DNA from: UBA4421 sp002470275 | Lineage (GTDB): Bacteria; Pseudomonadota; Gammaproteobacteria; Pseudomonadales; Azotimanducaceae | DNA: 64,000 nucleotides | NCBI GenBank assembly: GCA_913052345.1 | Contig: CAJXDR010000001.1 | Location: 1 to 64,000, forward strand | Direction: 5' to 3' | In this document: one piece after another, positions 33,897-41,637 of the stretch | Numbering within the stretch: the stretch's first letter is position 1 | How the letters are laid out: each line of letters starts with the position of its first letter | Made by a program: the position numbers and the translations under genes | Notes under the pieces: generated by a model | Told to the model about the DNA's origin: nothing | What the model saw: the letters and a program-made list of their open reading frames with translations, nothing else | The model's database searches: none

Positions 33897-34757
33897 ATGA
33901 CCGAGTTCTCAGTTTTAGACTTGTCGCCCATAAATGAGGGCAGCTCGGCGACCGCCGTACCTATTCGCCACATCGCGGGCGGCACCTAGCGCATTCGGGT
34001 GGATGCTGGAGGCATTATGCTTCCCAATCCTGCACCCCTCATGGTCGCTGAGCAGTTCGGCACCCTGGCCTCCCTGTACCCTGGTCGGATTGATTTGGGA
34101 CTGGGCAGAGCCCCGGGCACGGATGGTTTAACGACCCAGGCCCTGCGTCGAACCCTAAACAGCGGCCCGAACCAATTTCCACAGGACATGATCGAGCTTA
34201 AGCACTATCTGAGCAGCGCCAGCCCTGCACAACAAGGCGTCGCGGCTATCCCTAGGCAGGGCACAGAAGTACCTCTCTTTTTTCTCGGCTCCAGTTTGTT
34301 TGGCGCACAGTTAGCGGCCATTTTGGGGCTGCTTTTCGCCTTTGCCGCCCACTTCGCGCCGGATGCCATGATGCGCGCCATCAACCTTTCTCGATCAGAA
34401 TTTGAGCCCTTTGATCAGCTATCGGCGCCCTAGGTCATGATCGGCTACAACATGTGTGCCGCCGCAGCGAGTAGCGAAGCGGACTATTTGAGAAGCTCAG
34501 GACTGAGGGCTTTTCTCAACCTGCGTCAGCGCAGACCCGGGCCGCTGCCGCAACCTGAGGAGGACCTGCTCGCCCGGCTCTGCGACACAGAGCGCGCCTT
34601 ACTGCAGCAGGTCAGTCCGGCCCCAGCGGTAGGCGACCCCGAGACCGTGCGCTCTCAGGTCCATGGCTTTCTTAAGCAGCCGGTCTCTCAAATTTATGAT
34701 CACGCAGCACGTTGCAACAGCCATGCGATAGCACTGGACGCCTGCGCCGACCCCTAG
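33897..34757 (+). pseudogene. Decayed luciferase-like (LLM) flavin oxidoreductase
   Basis: One frame from ATG 33897 to TAG 34755-34757 keeps clear similarity to LLM flavin monooxygenases (MsnO8-like): N-terminal VLDLSPINEGSSA, then AGGIMLPN, EQFGTLASLYPGRIDLGLGRAPGTD, LGSSLFGAQLAAILGL, and C-terminal QIYDHAARC. It is broken by two in-frame amber codons, at 33987-33989 (where the family has Ser) and at 34431-34433 (in place of Tyr before VMIGYN). There are also apparent in-frame deletions of about 40 codons near residue 20 and about 8 codons near the end. There is no frameshift, so the decay is by nonsense and in-frame loss. A paralogue-like LLM protein is at 39247-40317. Confidence 0.85.
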
Positions 34758-34788
34758 CCGATTGTGCCGGCCTCCCTCTGCCCAGGCA

Positions 34789-35928
34789 TTACGAGAGGCT
34801 GGGATTGATCAAATATTTCTGCCCTGTCGCCTGCTGGGCATAGGCACGCAAAATATCTAGGTCCAGCGCCTCCGTCAGAGAGATCTCTTTGGCGTAGTCG
34901 CTGGCAAAGGTCGTGCGAATCTCATCTGCCACGCGCTGACGAAGCTCACCCGCCCGTTCACGACCAATCTTCTGCAGGAAGGGTGTTAACAGCCACCCGC
35001 CCACGCCCCACTGCATCCCGTAGCTTCGGGTCAGCGTTGTCGCAGAGCGTTCGAGGCCACCATAGATATAAACCTGCTTGTGCTGCGTTGAGCCATAGCG
35101 ACTGTACTCGGCTTCGGACTCATTCGCCGCCGCCTCCATGGCCTGCAGAATTTGATTCGCCAGCGTACCGCCGCCGGTGGCGTCGAAGGCCAGATAGGCG
35201 CCGGTTTCCAAGATGGCCTGCTTGAGATCCTGGGCAAAGTTAGGCTCGCTGCTGTCGCAGACGTGTACCGCCCCAATGCCACGCAGGAGCGCGGCCTGCT
35301 CTGGCTTTCTCACGATATTGATCAGCGGAACCTCGTCAGCCAGGCAAATTTTTTGCAGCATCTGCCCCAGATTAGAGGCTGCCGCAGTATGGATGAGTGC
35401 TTTAAACCCTTCCTGCCGCATGGTCTCAACCATGCCCAGCGCAGTGAGCGGATTGACGAAGCAAGAAGCACTCTCTCGTGACGTGACGCCCTCATTCATG
35501 GGCAAACACTGAGCCACGGAAAGCGTTCGGTATTCTCCGTACATGGCGCCGCCAAGAATACCAACGGTTTTCCCCAGCAGGGCCTGGGCGGCACCCCCCG
35601 ATCCGGCTGCGACCACCACGCCACCTCCCTCGTTGCCTACGGGCATGGATTGGTCAAACCGAGCGCCCAAATGCGGAAGGATTTGCTCGGGTATATCCGC
35701 TACGATGGCTGGCGATTGGTCGTCGCCCACCGAGCGCGCAGTGTCAAGATCTGCAAGGCCCAGCAGCAGCCCAAGGTCCGAGGGGTTGATTGGGGAAGCC
35801 TCAACGCGAACCACAACTTGCCCCTCTCCTGGGGCCTCAACAGGGACATCCACCAGGGTTAGCTGTAGTTCTCCCGTCGCGGTCACGCAGGAACGCAGCT
35901 GACGCCCCGAAGCAGGTAAGTTAGACAT
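34789..35928 (-). CDS. MDR-family (quinone-oxidoreductase-like) dehydrogenase
   Basis: This is a 379-residue medium-chain dehydrogenase/reductase using NAD(P)H. ATG 35928 has a ribosome binding site (GGAGAAGAG); the frame runs to 36174 without support. The GroES-like N-domain shows VRVEASPINPSDLGLLLG and NEGGGVVVAAGSG. The cofactor domain has FVNPLTALGMVE and AAASNLGQMLQ, and the tail is GKLIxR-like (GQKYLINPSL). No structural zinc cysteines are seen, so it is of the QOR/enoyl-reductase type. The substrate is unknown. It is divergent from the FBP gene. Confidence 0.87.
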   Translation of the reverse strand: MSNLPASGRQLRSCVTATGELQLTLVDVPVEAPGEGQVVVRVEASPINPSDLGLLLGLADLDTARSVGDDQSPAIVADIPEQILPHLGARFDQSMPVGNEGGGVVVAAGSGGAAQALLGKTVGILGGAMYGEYRTLSVAQCLPMNEGVTSRESASCFVNPLTALGMVETMRQEGFKALIHTAAASNLGQMLQKICLADEVPLINIVRKPEQAALLRGIGAVHVCDSSEPNFAQDLKQAILETGAYLAFDATGGGTLANQILQAMEAAANESEAEYSRYGSTQHKQVYIYGGLERSATTLTRSYGMQWGVGGWLLTPFLQKIGRERAGELRQRVADEIRTTFASDYAKEISLTEALDLDILRAYAQQATGQKYLINPSLS

Positions 35929-36051
35929 AGCTCTTCTCCAGTTGAAAATTAGAGAATAGGCGATACCGGAGACGCTGTCTCTACTCGGACCTTGGGCTGA
36001 CTTCACACCTAAGTCGATGCACACTAAGCCTGTTACCGGCAGATAAGAACG

Positions 36052-36528
36052 ATGCGTCCACTGATTGCTCAAGACATCAAATCCCTTTATCGAGCAGCGA
36101 CTCACTCTGAGTTGGGCCTGCCCGACCTTTCCTCTGTGGATTGGGGCGTACTGGATTACCTTGGCTGGGTGCACCCCTCAGGCCACACCGCCTATGTGGT
36201 AATGGAGGTAGGGATGGAGTTGAAAGCCATTCGACTGCGTCGAGCCCTGGCTACCGAAGGCCCACCGAGAACCCAGATGTGCTCGTGGTGTCATCACGTC
36301 TATCGTGGCCGCGGGACCGCCCTGTTTACGACCACGGTGTTGGGCAGCGACGGCCGGCGCAACATTGGCAACTATCTGTGTCGCAACCTAGACTGCAGCC
36401 TGCGTATTCGCAACCTGACCTCGGACCCCCCGACCTATCTTCCAGAATCCCTCCATGTCCGGAATAAAATCTATCGTCTGCAGGCCGCTGTGCTGACCTT
36501 TATGGCCAGAGCAAATGTCCTGAACTAG
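36052..36528 (+). CDS. FBP/FusB-type zinc-finger protein
   Basis: This 158-residue protein of the FBP (EF-G-binding, FusB C-terminal) family carries a treble-clef zinc finger with Cys77, Cys80 (MCSWC), Cys110 and Cys115 (LCRNLDC). In staphylococci FusB/FusC bind EF-G and release it from stalled ribosomes, giving fusidic acid resistance. The role of chromosomal versions in Gram-negatives is not established. A helical N-domain (1-70) precedes the finger. It is followed by a CCCAGGC/GCCTGGG hairpin (36550-36573) that may end the transcript. Confidence 0.78.
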   Translation: MRPLIAQDIKSLYRAATHSELGLPDLSSVDWGVLDYLGWVHPSGHTAYVVMEVGMELKAIRLRRALATEGPPRTQMCSWCHHVYRGRGTALFTTTVLGSDGRRNIGNYLCRNLDCSLRIRNLTSDPPTYLPESLHVRNKIYRLQAAVLTFMARANVLN

Positions 36529-36596
36529 GGTAATTAGACTTTCATTGGACCCAGGCTCTACGGGCCGCCTGGGCATGCATCCTCACCCAAAAAGCG

Positions 36597-36625
36597 TTGG
36601 CAAGGAACTTTTGGCGCAGCATACT
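36597..36625 (+). promoter_or_regulatory. Sigma70 promoter of the acyl-CoA dehydrogenase gene
   Basis: TTGGCA (36597-36602) and CATACT (36620-36625) are spaced by 17 bp. Initiation would lie about 20 nt before the ATG at 36652, leaving room for GGGGAA as ribosome binding site. No operator repeat was recognised around it. Confidence 0.55.
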
Positions 36626-36651
36626 GCCCCCTTTGTCCTGGGGAACTACCG

Positions 36652-37848
36652 ATGGATTTGACGACGTTTAGAGAAGAGGCCAGAGACTGGCTGGAAAGCA
36701 ACTGCCCCAAAGCAATGCGTCTCGGGGCCGTTCACTTTGAAGACGCCTACGAGCTTTATCGCAGCGATGACGCCGTAGAATGGCGAGATAGGGCAGCGGC
36801 CAGGGGCTGGACGGCTCCTGTGTGGCCTACGGAATACGGCGGCGGCGGGTTGGACCCAGATCAACACCGAGTGCTTTCGGAAGAGATGTTGCGCATCAAG
36901 GCGCTCCCCCCGGCGACGGGGATGGGCCTCGCGATGATCGGGCCAACGATCCTGGAACTTGGGACCGAGGAACAGCGACAGCGTCATATTCCGAAAATTG
37001 TGACCGGTGAAGCCCAATGGTGTCAGGGTTACTCGGAACCTGGGGCCGGGTCCGACCTGGCGAGCTTGCAGACCAAGGCCGTCCTCGACGGTGATCAGTT
37101 TCTTATCAACGGCCAAAAAGTTTGGACCAGTGGCGCTCAGTATGCCAACTGGATGTTTGCGCTAGTTCGAACGGACCCCGACGCCCCCAAGCATGAGGGC
37201 ATTAGCTTCGTGCTGTTGCCGATGGATCAACCCGGCGTCACCGTCAAACCGATCAAGCTGATTTCCGGCAGCTCCCCTTTCTGCGAAACCTTTTTCGATA
37301 ACGCCATCGCCAAACGCGAAGACTTGATCGGCGAACTTAACAAGGGATGGAGCGTTGGCAAAAGACTGCTGCAGTATGAACGCAATTCCACCGCACGCAG
37401 CAGGCCTAAAAAGGCTAAGAACGACGCGCCCAAGGCAGCCAAGGTCAATGTCTACGCAAAGATCGCCAAGCAGTATGCGGGCGAGGCCGCAAACGGCAGG
37501 ATTCTTGACCCGATAGCGCGTGAAGAGGTTCTGACCCAGGTCATGAACGAACGCGCCCTGTCTCTAACAACCATGCGCGTGGTGGAAGAGAGCAGGTCGT
37601 CCGGTGCACCCGGTGCGGCGACGTCTATCTTCAAGCTGGTAGGCTCCTCGCTTACTCGATCAGGTTCAGAGCTAAAATCCCGGCTGCGCGGCACTGCGGG
37701 CCTGGTCTGGGAAAGCGACGAATTCTCCGAGGAAGAGCTGGATGCGACCCGCGGTTGGTTGCGCGATCGGGCGATCACCATTTACGGCGGGACTAATGAA
37801 GTGCAGCAGAACATCATCGCGAAGCGTGTTCTGGGACTTCCTGACTAG
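36652..37848 (+). CDS. Acyl-CoA dehydrogenase
   Basis: This 398-residue FAD enzyme oxidises acyl-CoA to enoyl-CoA in beta-oxidation or branched-chain or steroid side-chain degradation. N-terminal helices (1-110) include APVWPTEYGGGGLD. The middle beta domain has WCQGYSEPGAGSDLASLQT and WTSGAQYANW, and the C-terminal bundle ends in ITIYGGTNEVQQNIIAKRVLGLP. A Lys/Ala-rich segment (RSRPKKAKNDAPKAAK) near residues 248-263 is an unusual charged loop. Promoter 36597-36625 and terminator 37874-37909 define a monocistronic unit. Confidence 0.92.
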   Translation: MDLTTFREEARDWLESNCPKAMRLGAVHFEDAYELYRSDDAVEWRDRAAARGWTAPVWPTEYGGGGLDPDQHRVLSEEMLRIKALPPATGMGLAMIGPTILELGTEEQRQRHIPKIVTGEAQWCQGYSEPGAGSDLASLQTKAVLDGDQFLINGQKVWTSGAQYANWMFALVRTDPDAPKHEGISFVLLPMDQPGVTVKPIKLISGSSPFCETFFDNAIAKREDLIGELNKGWSVGKRLLQYERNSTARSRPKKAKNDAPKAAKVNVYAKIAKQYAGEAANGRILDPIAREEVLTQVMNERALSLTTMRVVEESRSSGAPGAATSIFKLVGSSLTRSGSELKSRLRGTAGLVWESDEFSEEELDATRGWLRDRAITIYGGTNEVQQNIIAKRVLGLPD

Positions 37849-37873
37849 GGCTTAGCCCAGGGCCGTACTCGGC

Positions 37874-37909
37874 GCGGATGAGAATCCAATAGGATCTCTC
37901 GTCCGCTTT
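37874..37909 (+). terminator. Intrinsic terminator after the acyl-CoA dehydrogenase gene
   Basis: A long stem (GCGGATGAGAATCC from 37874 pairing with GGATCTCTCGTCCGC to 37906, with one bulge and one G-U pair) and an AATA loop are followed by TTTA. It lies 26 nt after the stop codon. Confidence 0.65.
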
Positions 37910-37989
37910 AACTCGCCGCTCGTACCGTCTTTATAGCTTTCTCGAGGCTCATAGATAGATTTACCCTGACCACTGTTGGGAGAAGACTC

Positions 37990-39111
37990 TTGCCAAGGCA
38001 TCGCCTAATGTTGTCGCTCATTGCAATCATGCTGACCACCGAGGCGCTAGGGCAAAATAACCCCCAAGGCCCAACCGTTTACCCCCACGCGGGCGGGATC
38101 ACAGACTTTAACGCGGCCAGTGATCTGGACCTGGCCAGCAACTACGGCATCGCCATCGGATATCGCTTTAATAGCCCCCTGGCCCTAGAGACCTCTGTCC
38201 TGTGGAGCAATAGCGAGACCGGCAATGGCCTTGGTGATGTGGATGTGCGCCAGTGGCATGCGGGCGTCCTGCTGCATTTCGCAGAGACCGACTCCTTTCA
38301 ACCCTATTTCACTCTGGGCGGGGGTGAGGGCACCTTCGACTTTTCGGATGGGCGCCAAGAGACTGAAATGCAGGTCAACGCTGGGCTTGGGCTAAAGTGG
38401 CGGTGGCTGAAAAATACCAGCGTCAGGACCGAGGTAAGAGTCTTTGATGGTCGGGAGTCCAATACTGTCAATGCAACCCTGGCGCTCGGCCTGCATCATG
38501 TATTCACTCCACCCGGGCAAACTCGACTTTCGAGGCGCACTTTTCAGTTGGGGTCGGCGACTCAGGTGGCGTCAGCAACGCCCCCTGTGGCTAAGAGCAC
38601 TGTACCCCCATCTCAGCCGGTGGACAGCGATCATGACAAATTTCGGGACGCCGACGACCAATGCCTGAGGACGGAGGACCCCTCTAGGGGTATTGACAGG
38701 GAGGGTTGCTACATCGAGGTAACGACGCCCATGGAGCTGATTCGAATCTTCGAGTTCGACCACAACTCGTCCTACCCTCGACCGGAACACCGCATGAAAA
38801 TTGAGGCGATCTCGGCCTTTACCCAACGCTACCCGGACGCTCACGTAAGCATCGAGGGCCACACCGACAGCAGTGGAGAAGACGGTTACAACCGGCATCT
38901 TGCCGAAAAACGAGCCAAGAAAATTGCTGCCCAGCTTACCGAAGCAACCACCCTGTCGCCTGAGCAGTTCACGGTACGGAGCTTTGGCCAAAGCCAACCG
39001 CTACTGCCTGGCGAAGATTTACGGATACAAACCAACAGACGCGTCGAGGTCAGGGCGACAGCCAGCGAGAAACGGCGCAAACGGCTTAACGAAACCCGCC
39101 TGGAGTTTTGA
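37990..39111 (+). CDS. OmpA-family outer membrane protein
   Basis: This 373-residue envelope protein begins at TTG 37990 (ribosome binding site GGGAGAAGA; ATG 38008 is an alternative). A signal sequence is followed by an OmpA-like 8-strand barrel (about 25-175, with YGIAIGYRFNS and LHFAETDSFQPYFTLGGGEG). A linker carries thrombospondin-type-3-like acidic repeats (DSDHDKFRDADDQC), and a C-terminal OmpA/MotB peptidoglycan-binding domain (about 245-360) contains IEGHTDSSGEDGYNRHLAEKRA. It links the outer membrane to peptidoglycan. The short disulphide-prone QC...GCY unit is typical of calcium-binding linkers. Confidence 0.9.
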   Translation: MPRHRLMLSLIAIMLTTEALGQNNPQGPTVYPHAGGITDFNAASDLDLASNYGIAIGYRFNSPLALETSVLWSNSETGNGLGDVDVRQWHAGVLLHFAETDSFQPYFTLGGGEGTFDFSDGRQETEMQVNAGLGLKWRWLKNTSVRTEVRVFDGRESNTVNATLALGLHHVFTPPGQTRLSRRTFQLGSATQVASATPPVAKSTVPPSQPVDSDHDKFRDADDQCLRTEDPSRGIDREGCYIEVTTPMELIRIFEFDHNSSYPRPEHRMKIEAISAFTQRYPDAHVSIEGHTDSSGEDGYNRHLAEKRAKKIAAQLTEATTLSPEQFTVRSFGQSQPLLPGEDLRIQTNRRVEVRATASEKRRKRLNETRLEF

Positions 39112-39246
39112 GCCCCCAACAACGCGCATCAGGAGCCCGGCGCGGACCTTGACAACAATGTCCTCCCAGCCCACCTTTCTGACCCACAGACGCGGGCTGT
39201 GGGAAACACCCCTAACCCGCGGCCAACATTGGGTGGAGAAGCTCAC

Positions 39247-40317
39247 ATGCGGATTTCAATTTCAATCGGATCGGCCTACTACAACGGCGAAGATTGGGAA
39301 CAACTGGTTGCCTATACCCAGGCCGCGGATCAAATGGGCGTAGATGAAGCCTGGTCTGCGGAAGCATGGGGCATGGATGCCATCGTGCCGCTGGCCTATC
39401 TCGCCGGGCAGACTCAGAACATTCGCCTGGGGACCGGCATTCTACAAATTAGCGCTCGCGTTCCCTCTATGATCGCAATGACCGCCCAGAGTTTGGATAC
39501 CGTATCCCGGGGCCGCTTTAATCTAGGCCTTGGGGTAAGCGGCCCCCAGGTAGTCGAGGGCCTTCACGGAGCCGCCTTCGCTAAGCCGCTATCGCGCATG
39601 CGCGAGTGCGTGCAGGTGTTGCGCCAGGCCTTGGCAGGAGAAAAACTACAGTTTTCTGGGGAGCACTACACGTTACCCCGCCCCGGGGGTGAAGGTAAGG
39701 CCATCCGCCTATCCCAGCCACCGCGACCCAATCTGCCCATCTACCTGGCAACCCTAGGACCCAAGTCTCTGCAAATGACCGGCGAAATCGCAGATGGATG
39801 GCTGGGCACCTGCTTTCTTCCCGAACAGGGCCAGGTGTTTCTCGATGATCTGAAGATCGGGGCCGACCAGGCCGGGCGCACGCTGGACGATATCGATATC
39901 CAGACCGGAGGCTACTTCGAGATTAGCGAGGATGTAGAGCGCCTGATTGCAGAACGTAAGCCCGCAATGGCCTTTACCCTTGGCGGCATGGGGTCAGCCA
40001 AGACCAACTTCTACAACGACGCCTACTGCCGCGCGGGCTATGAAGACGACGCCAAGGCGGTACAGCAGCTCTGGATTGACGGCAAACGGGAACAGGCCGT
40101 AAAGCGGGTGCCTGAAGAGCTTGTGCTGCTGACCAATCTGATCGGCACTGAGGATATGGTCAAAGCCCGATTAAGGGCTTTCCGGGATGCGGGCGTCGAT
40201 ACCTTTAGGCTCGCCACCGCCGGGGAAAATTGGCGTGATCGCACGGCCGCGCTAGAGACTGCCGTAGATCTCATTCGACGCGAAAGCAAGACCTGGGCGG
40301 CCGGAGCGCCCTCCTAA
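39247..40317 (+). CDS. LLM-class flavin (F420-like) oxidoreductase
   Basis: This TIM-barrel flavin-dependent oxidoreductase has 356 residues. The start is ATG 39247 (ribosome binding site GGTGGAGAAG). The N-terminal strand SISIGSAYYNG, then AEAWGMDAIVPLAYLAGQT, LGTGILQISARVPSMIAM and RGRFNLGLGVSGPQVVEG are the signature of the family often named F420-dependent. F420 is not usual in gammaproteobacteria, so FMN may be the cofactor; this cannot be decided here. It is followed 11 nt later by a DJ-1 gene, likely one operon. Members act on alkanes, aldehydes or ring compounds. Confidence 0.87.
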   Translation: MRISISIGSAYYNGEDWEQLVAYTQAADQMGVDEAWSAEAWGMDAIVPLAYLAGQTQNIRLGTGILQISARVPSMIAMTAQSLDTVSRGRFNLGLGVSGPQVVEGLHGAAFAKPLSRMRECVQVLRQALAGEKLQFSGEHYTLPRPGGEGKAIRLSQPPRPNLPIYLATLGPKSLQMTGEIADGWLGTCFLPEQGQVFLDDLKIGADQAGRTLDDIDIQTGGYFEISEDVERLIAERKPAMAFTLGGMGSAKTNFYNDAYCRAGYEDDAKAVQQLWIDGKREQAVKRVPEELVLLTNLIGTEDMVKARLRAFRDAGVDTFRLATAGENWRDRTAALETAVDLIRRESKTWAAGAPS

Positions 40318-40328
40318 AGAGAACGATC

Positions 40329-40946
40329 ATGCGCTTAGGCACTATTTTGTATCCAGACTTTGAAATGCTGGACGTCTACGGTCCGCTGGAGATGTTTGGG
40401 AGCCTGGGAGACGACCTCCGCATTACCACGGTGGCGGAACAAGAGGGTCCGATCCGAGCCTATTCTGGGCCTGCTACCCTGGCAGAGTGGTCCTTTGAAA
40501 ATGCGCCCGACCTTGACCTGATCCTGGTTCCAGGAGGCATCGGTACTCTTCCAGAACTCGACAACCAAGCGATGATCGCCTTTTTGCAATCTCGCTGCCC
40601 GACGACCCAAATCACCATGAGCGTTTGTTCGGGTTCTGCTTTATTAGCCAGGGCGGGCCTATTAGATGGTCTCTCAGCCACCTCCAATAAAATGTTCTTT
40701 GATCTGGCTAAAAACCAAAGTGACGCAGTAGATTGGATCACCACCGCTCGGTGGGTGGACGCGGGCCAATACGTCACCTCCTCAGGGGTCTCCGCAGGCA
40801 CCGATATGGCCCTCGCTATCATTGAGCGTCTTTTCGGTGCGGCGAGGGCCGACCGGGTCGCTCGCTATACCGAGTATCAATGGCACCGTGAGGCTGAGGA
40901 CGATCCGTTTCATCAGCAGCTCAACCAGGCAGAGCTACCGAATTAG
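40329..40946 (+). CDS. DJ-1/PfpI-family protein
   Basis: This 205-residue glutamine-amidotransferase-like alpha/beta protein has a nucleophile elbow MSVCSGSALLARAGLLDG whose Cys would be catalytic, and the acidic residue in DVYGPLEMFGSL. It looks closest to isonitrile hydratase (InhA) or ThiJ-like members, which act on isocyanides or glyoxals. The start ATG 40329 is 11 nt after the LLM gene stop (ribosome binding site AGAGAACG). The operon pairing with a luciferase-like enzyme suggests coupled breakdown of a small organic molecule, as inference. Confidence 0.85.
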   Translation: MRLGTILYPDFEMLDVYGPLEMFGSLGDDLRITTVAEQEGPIRAYSGPATLAEWSFENAPDLDLILVPGGIGTLPELDNQAMIAFLQSRCPTTQITMSVCSGSALLARAGLLDGLSATSNKMFFDLAKNQSDAVDWITTARWVDAGQYVTSSGVSAGTDMALAIIERLFGAARADRVARYTEYQWHREAEDDPFHQQLNQAELPN

Positions 40947-40965
40947 CGTCTTTTCAAACAGAGGG

Positions 40966-41400
40966 CTAACTGACTCTCAAGAAGCTCTCAATATGGCCCT
41001 CGAGTAGCCTCAATGCGCCGTCAAAAACGCAGTCCAGCTCCTGTGCAGAACCCTGGGCCTGGGCAGGATCAGGAATACTCCAGTGCAGCCGCTTCGTCTC
41101 TGTGCAGATGACGGGACAGACTTCCCCCGCAGCCCCATCGCAAACGGTGACCAGGTAGTCAAAGGCCGTGCCGCGAAATTCGTCCCAGGATTTGCTTCTG
41201 GGGAGCTGAACGTCGTAGCCATGGCGCTGTAGGCATCGAATGGCATCTGGGTGGACAACGCCAGTGGGCGCACTACCGGCGCTGAAGGCGCTCAGGCGGC
41301 CAGCAGCCAGCTGATTAATCATGGCCTCGGCCATGATGGAGCGGCAAGAATTGCCGGTACAGACGATCAGGATGGTTTCACCATCCGCCTGAAAATTCAT
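40966..41400 (-). CDS. arsC: Arsenate reductase, thioredoxin-coupled type
   Basis: This 144-residue low-molecular-weight phosphatase-like ArsC reduces arsenate to arsenite. The P-loop CTGNSCRS (CX5R) is near residues 14-21, and two further cysteines in VTVCDGAAGEVCPVI form the relay used with thioredoxin. The general-acid aspartate is in WSIPDPAQAQG. No ArsR, ArsB/Acr3 or ArsH gene is adjacent, so it is an orphan. The 237-bp gap after its start (41401-41637) holds no supported gene. Confidence 0.92.
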   Translation of the reverse strand: MNFQADGETILIVCTGNSCRSIMAEAMINQLAAGRLSAFSAGSAPTGVVHPDAIRCLQRHGYDVQLPRSKSWDEFRGTAFDYLVTVCDGAAGEVCPVICTETKRLHWSIPDPAQAQGSAQELDCVFDGALRLLEGHIESFLRVS

Positions 41401-41637
41401 ACTTATCCCTCTCTGACCGGGGCCGTGGGCGCGGCCGCGAAACGCCCTCTAAACGCTACGCTCCAAATATGAATATCTGTTTAAACGAATAAGCCCAATC
41501 CTTGCCTAACCCGTGAATGATCGGGCCTTTTCGTGGACTGCCAGGATATTTTTGGCCCTGCTGCAGACCCCGGCACCCCACCCTGGGGACGCAAAGCTCT
41601 GGATTGGCGGCCTCCTGCCGTGGTCGCCCGCGCGCCA

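Noticed and set aside
33987..34433. Deliberate amber recoding in the LLM gene
   Set aside because: Missing segments relative to the family accompany the stops, so decay is the simpler explanation; kept only as a check.
41401..41637. Possible small genes between arsC and the GPH symporter
   Set aside because: Short frames on both strands (for example 41456-41638 minus) have no ribosome binding site and no family resemblance.
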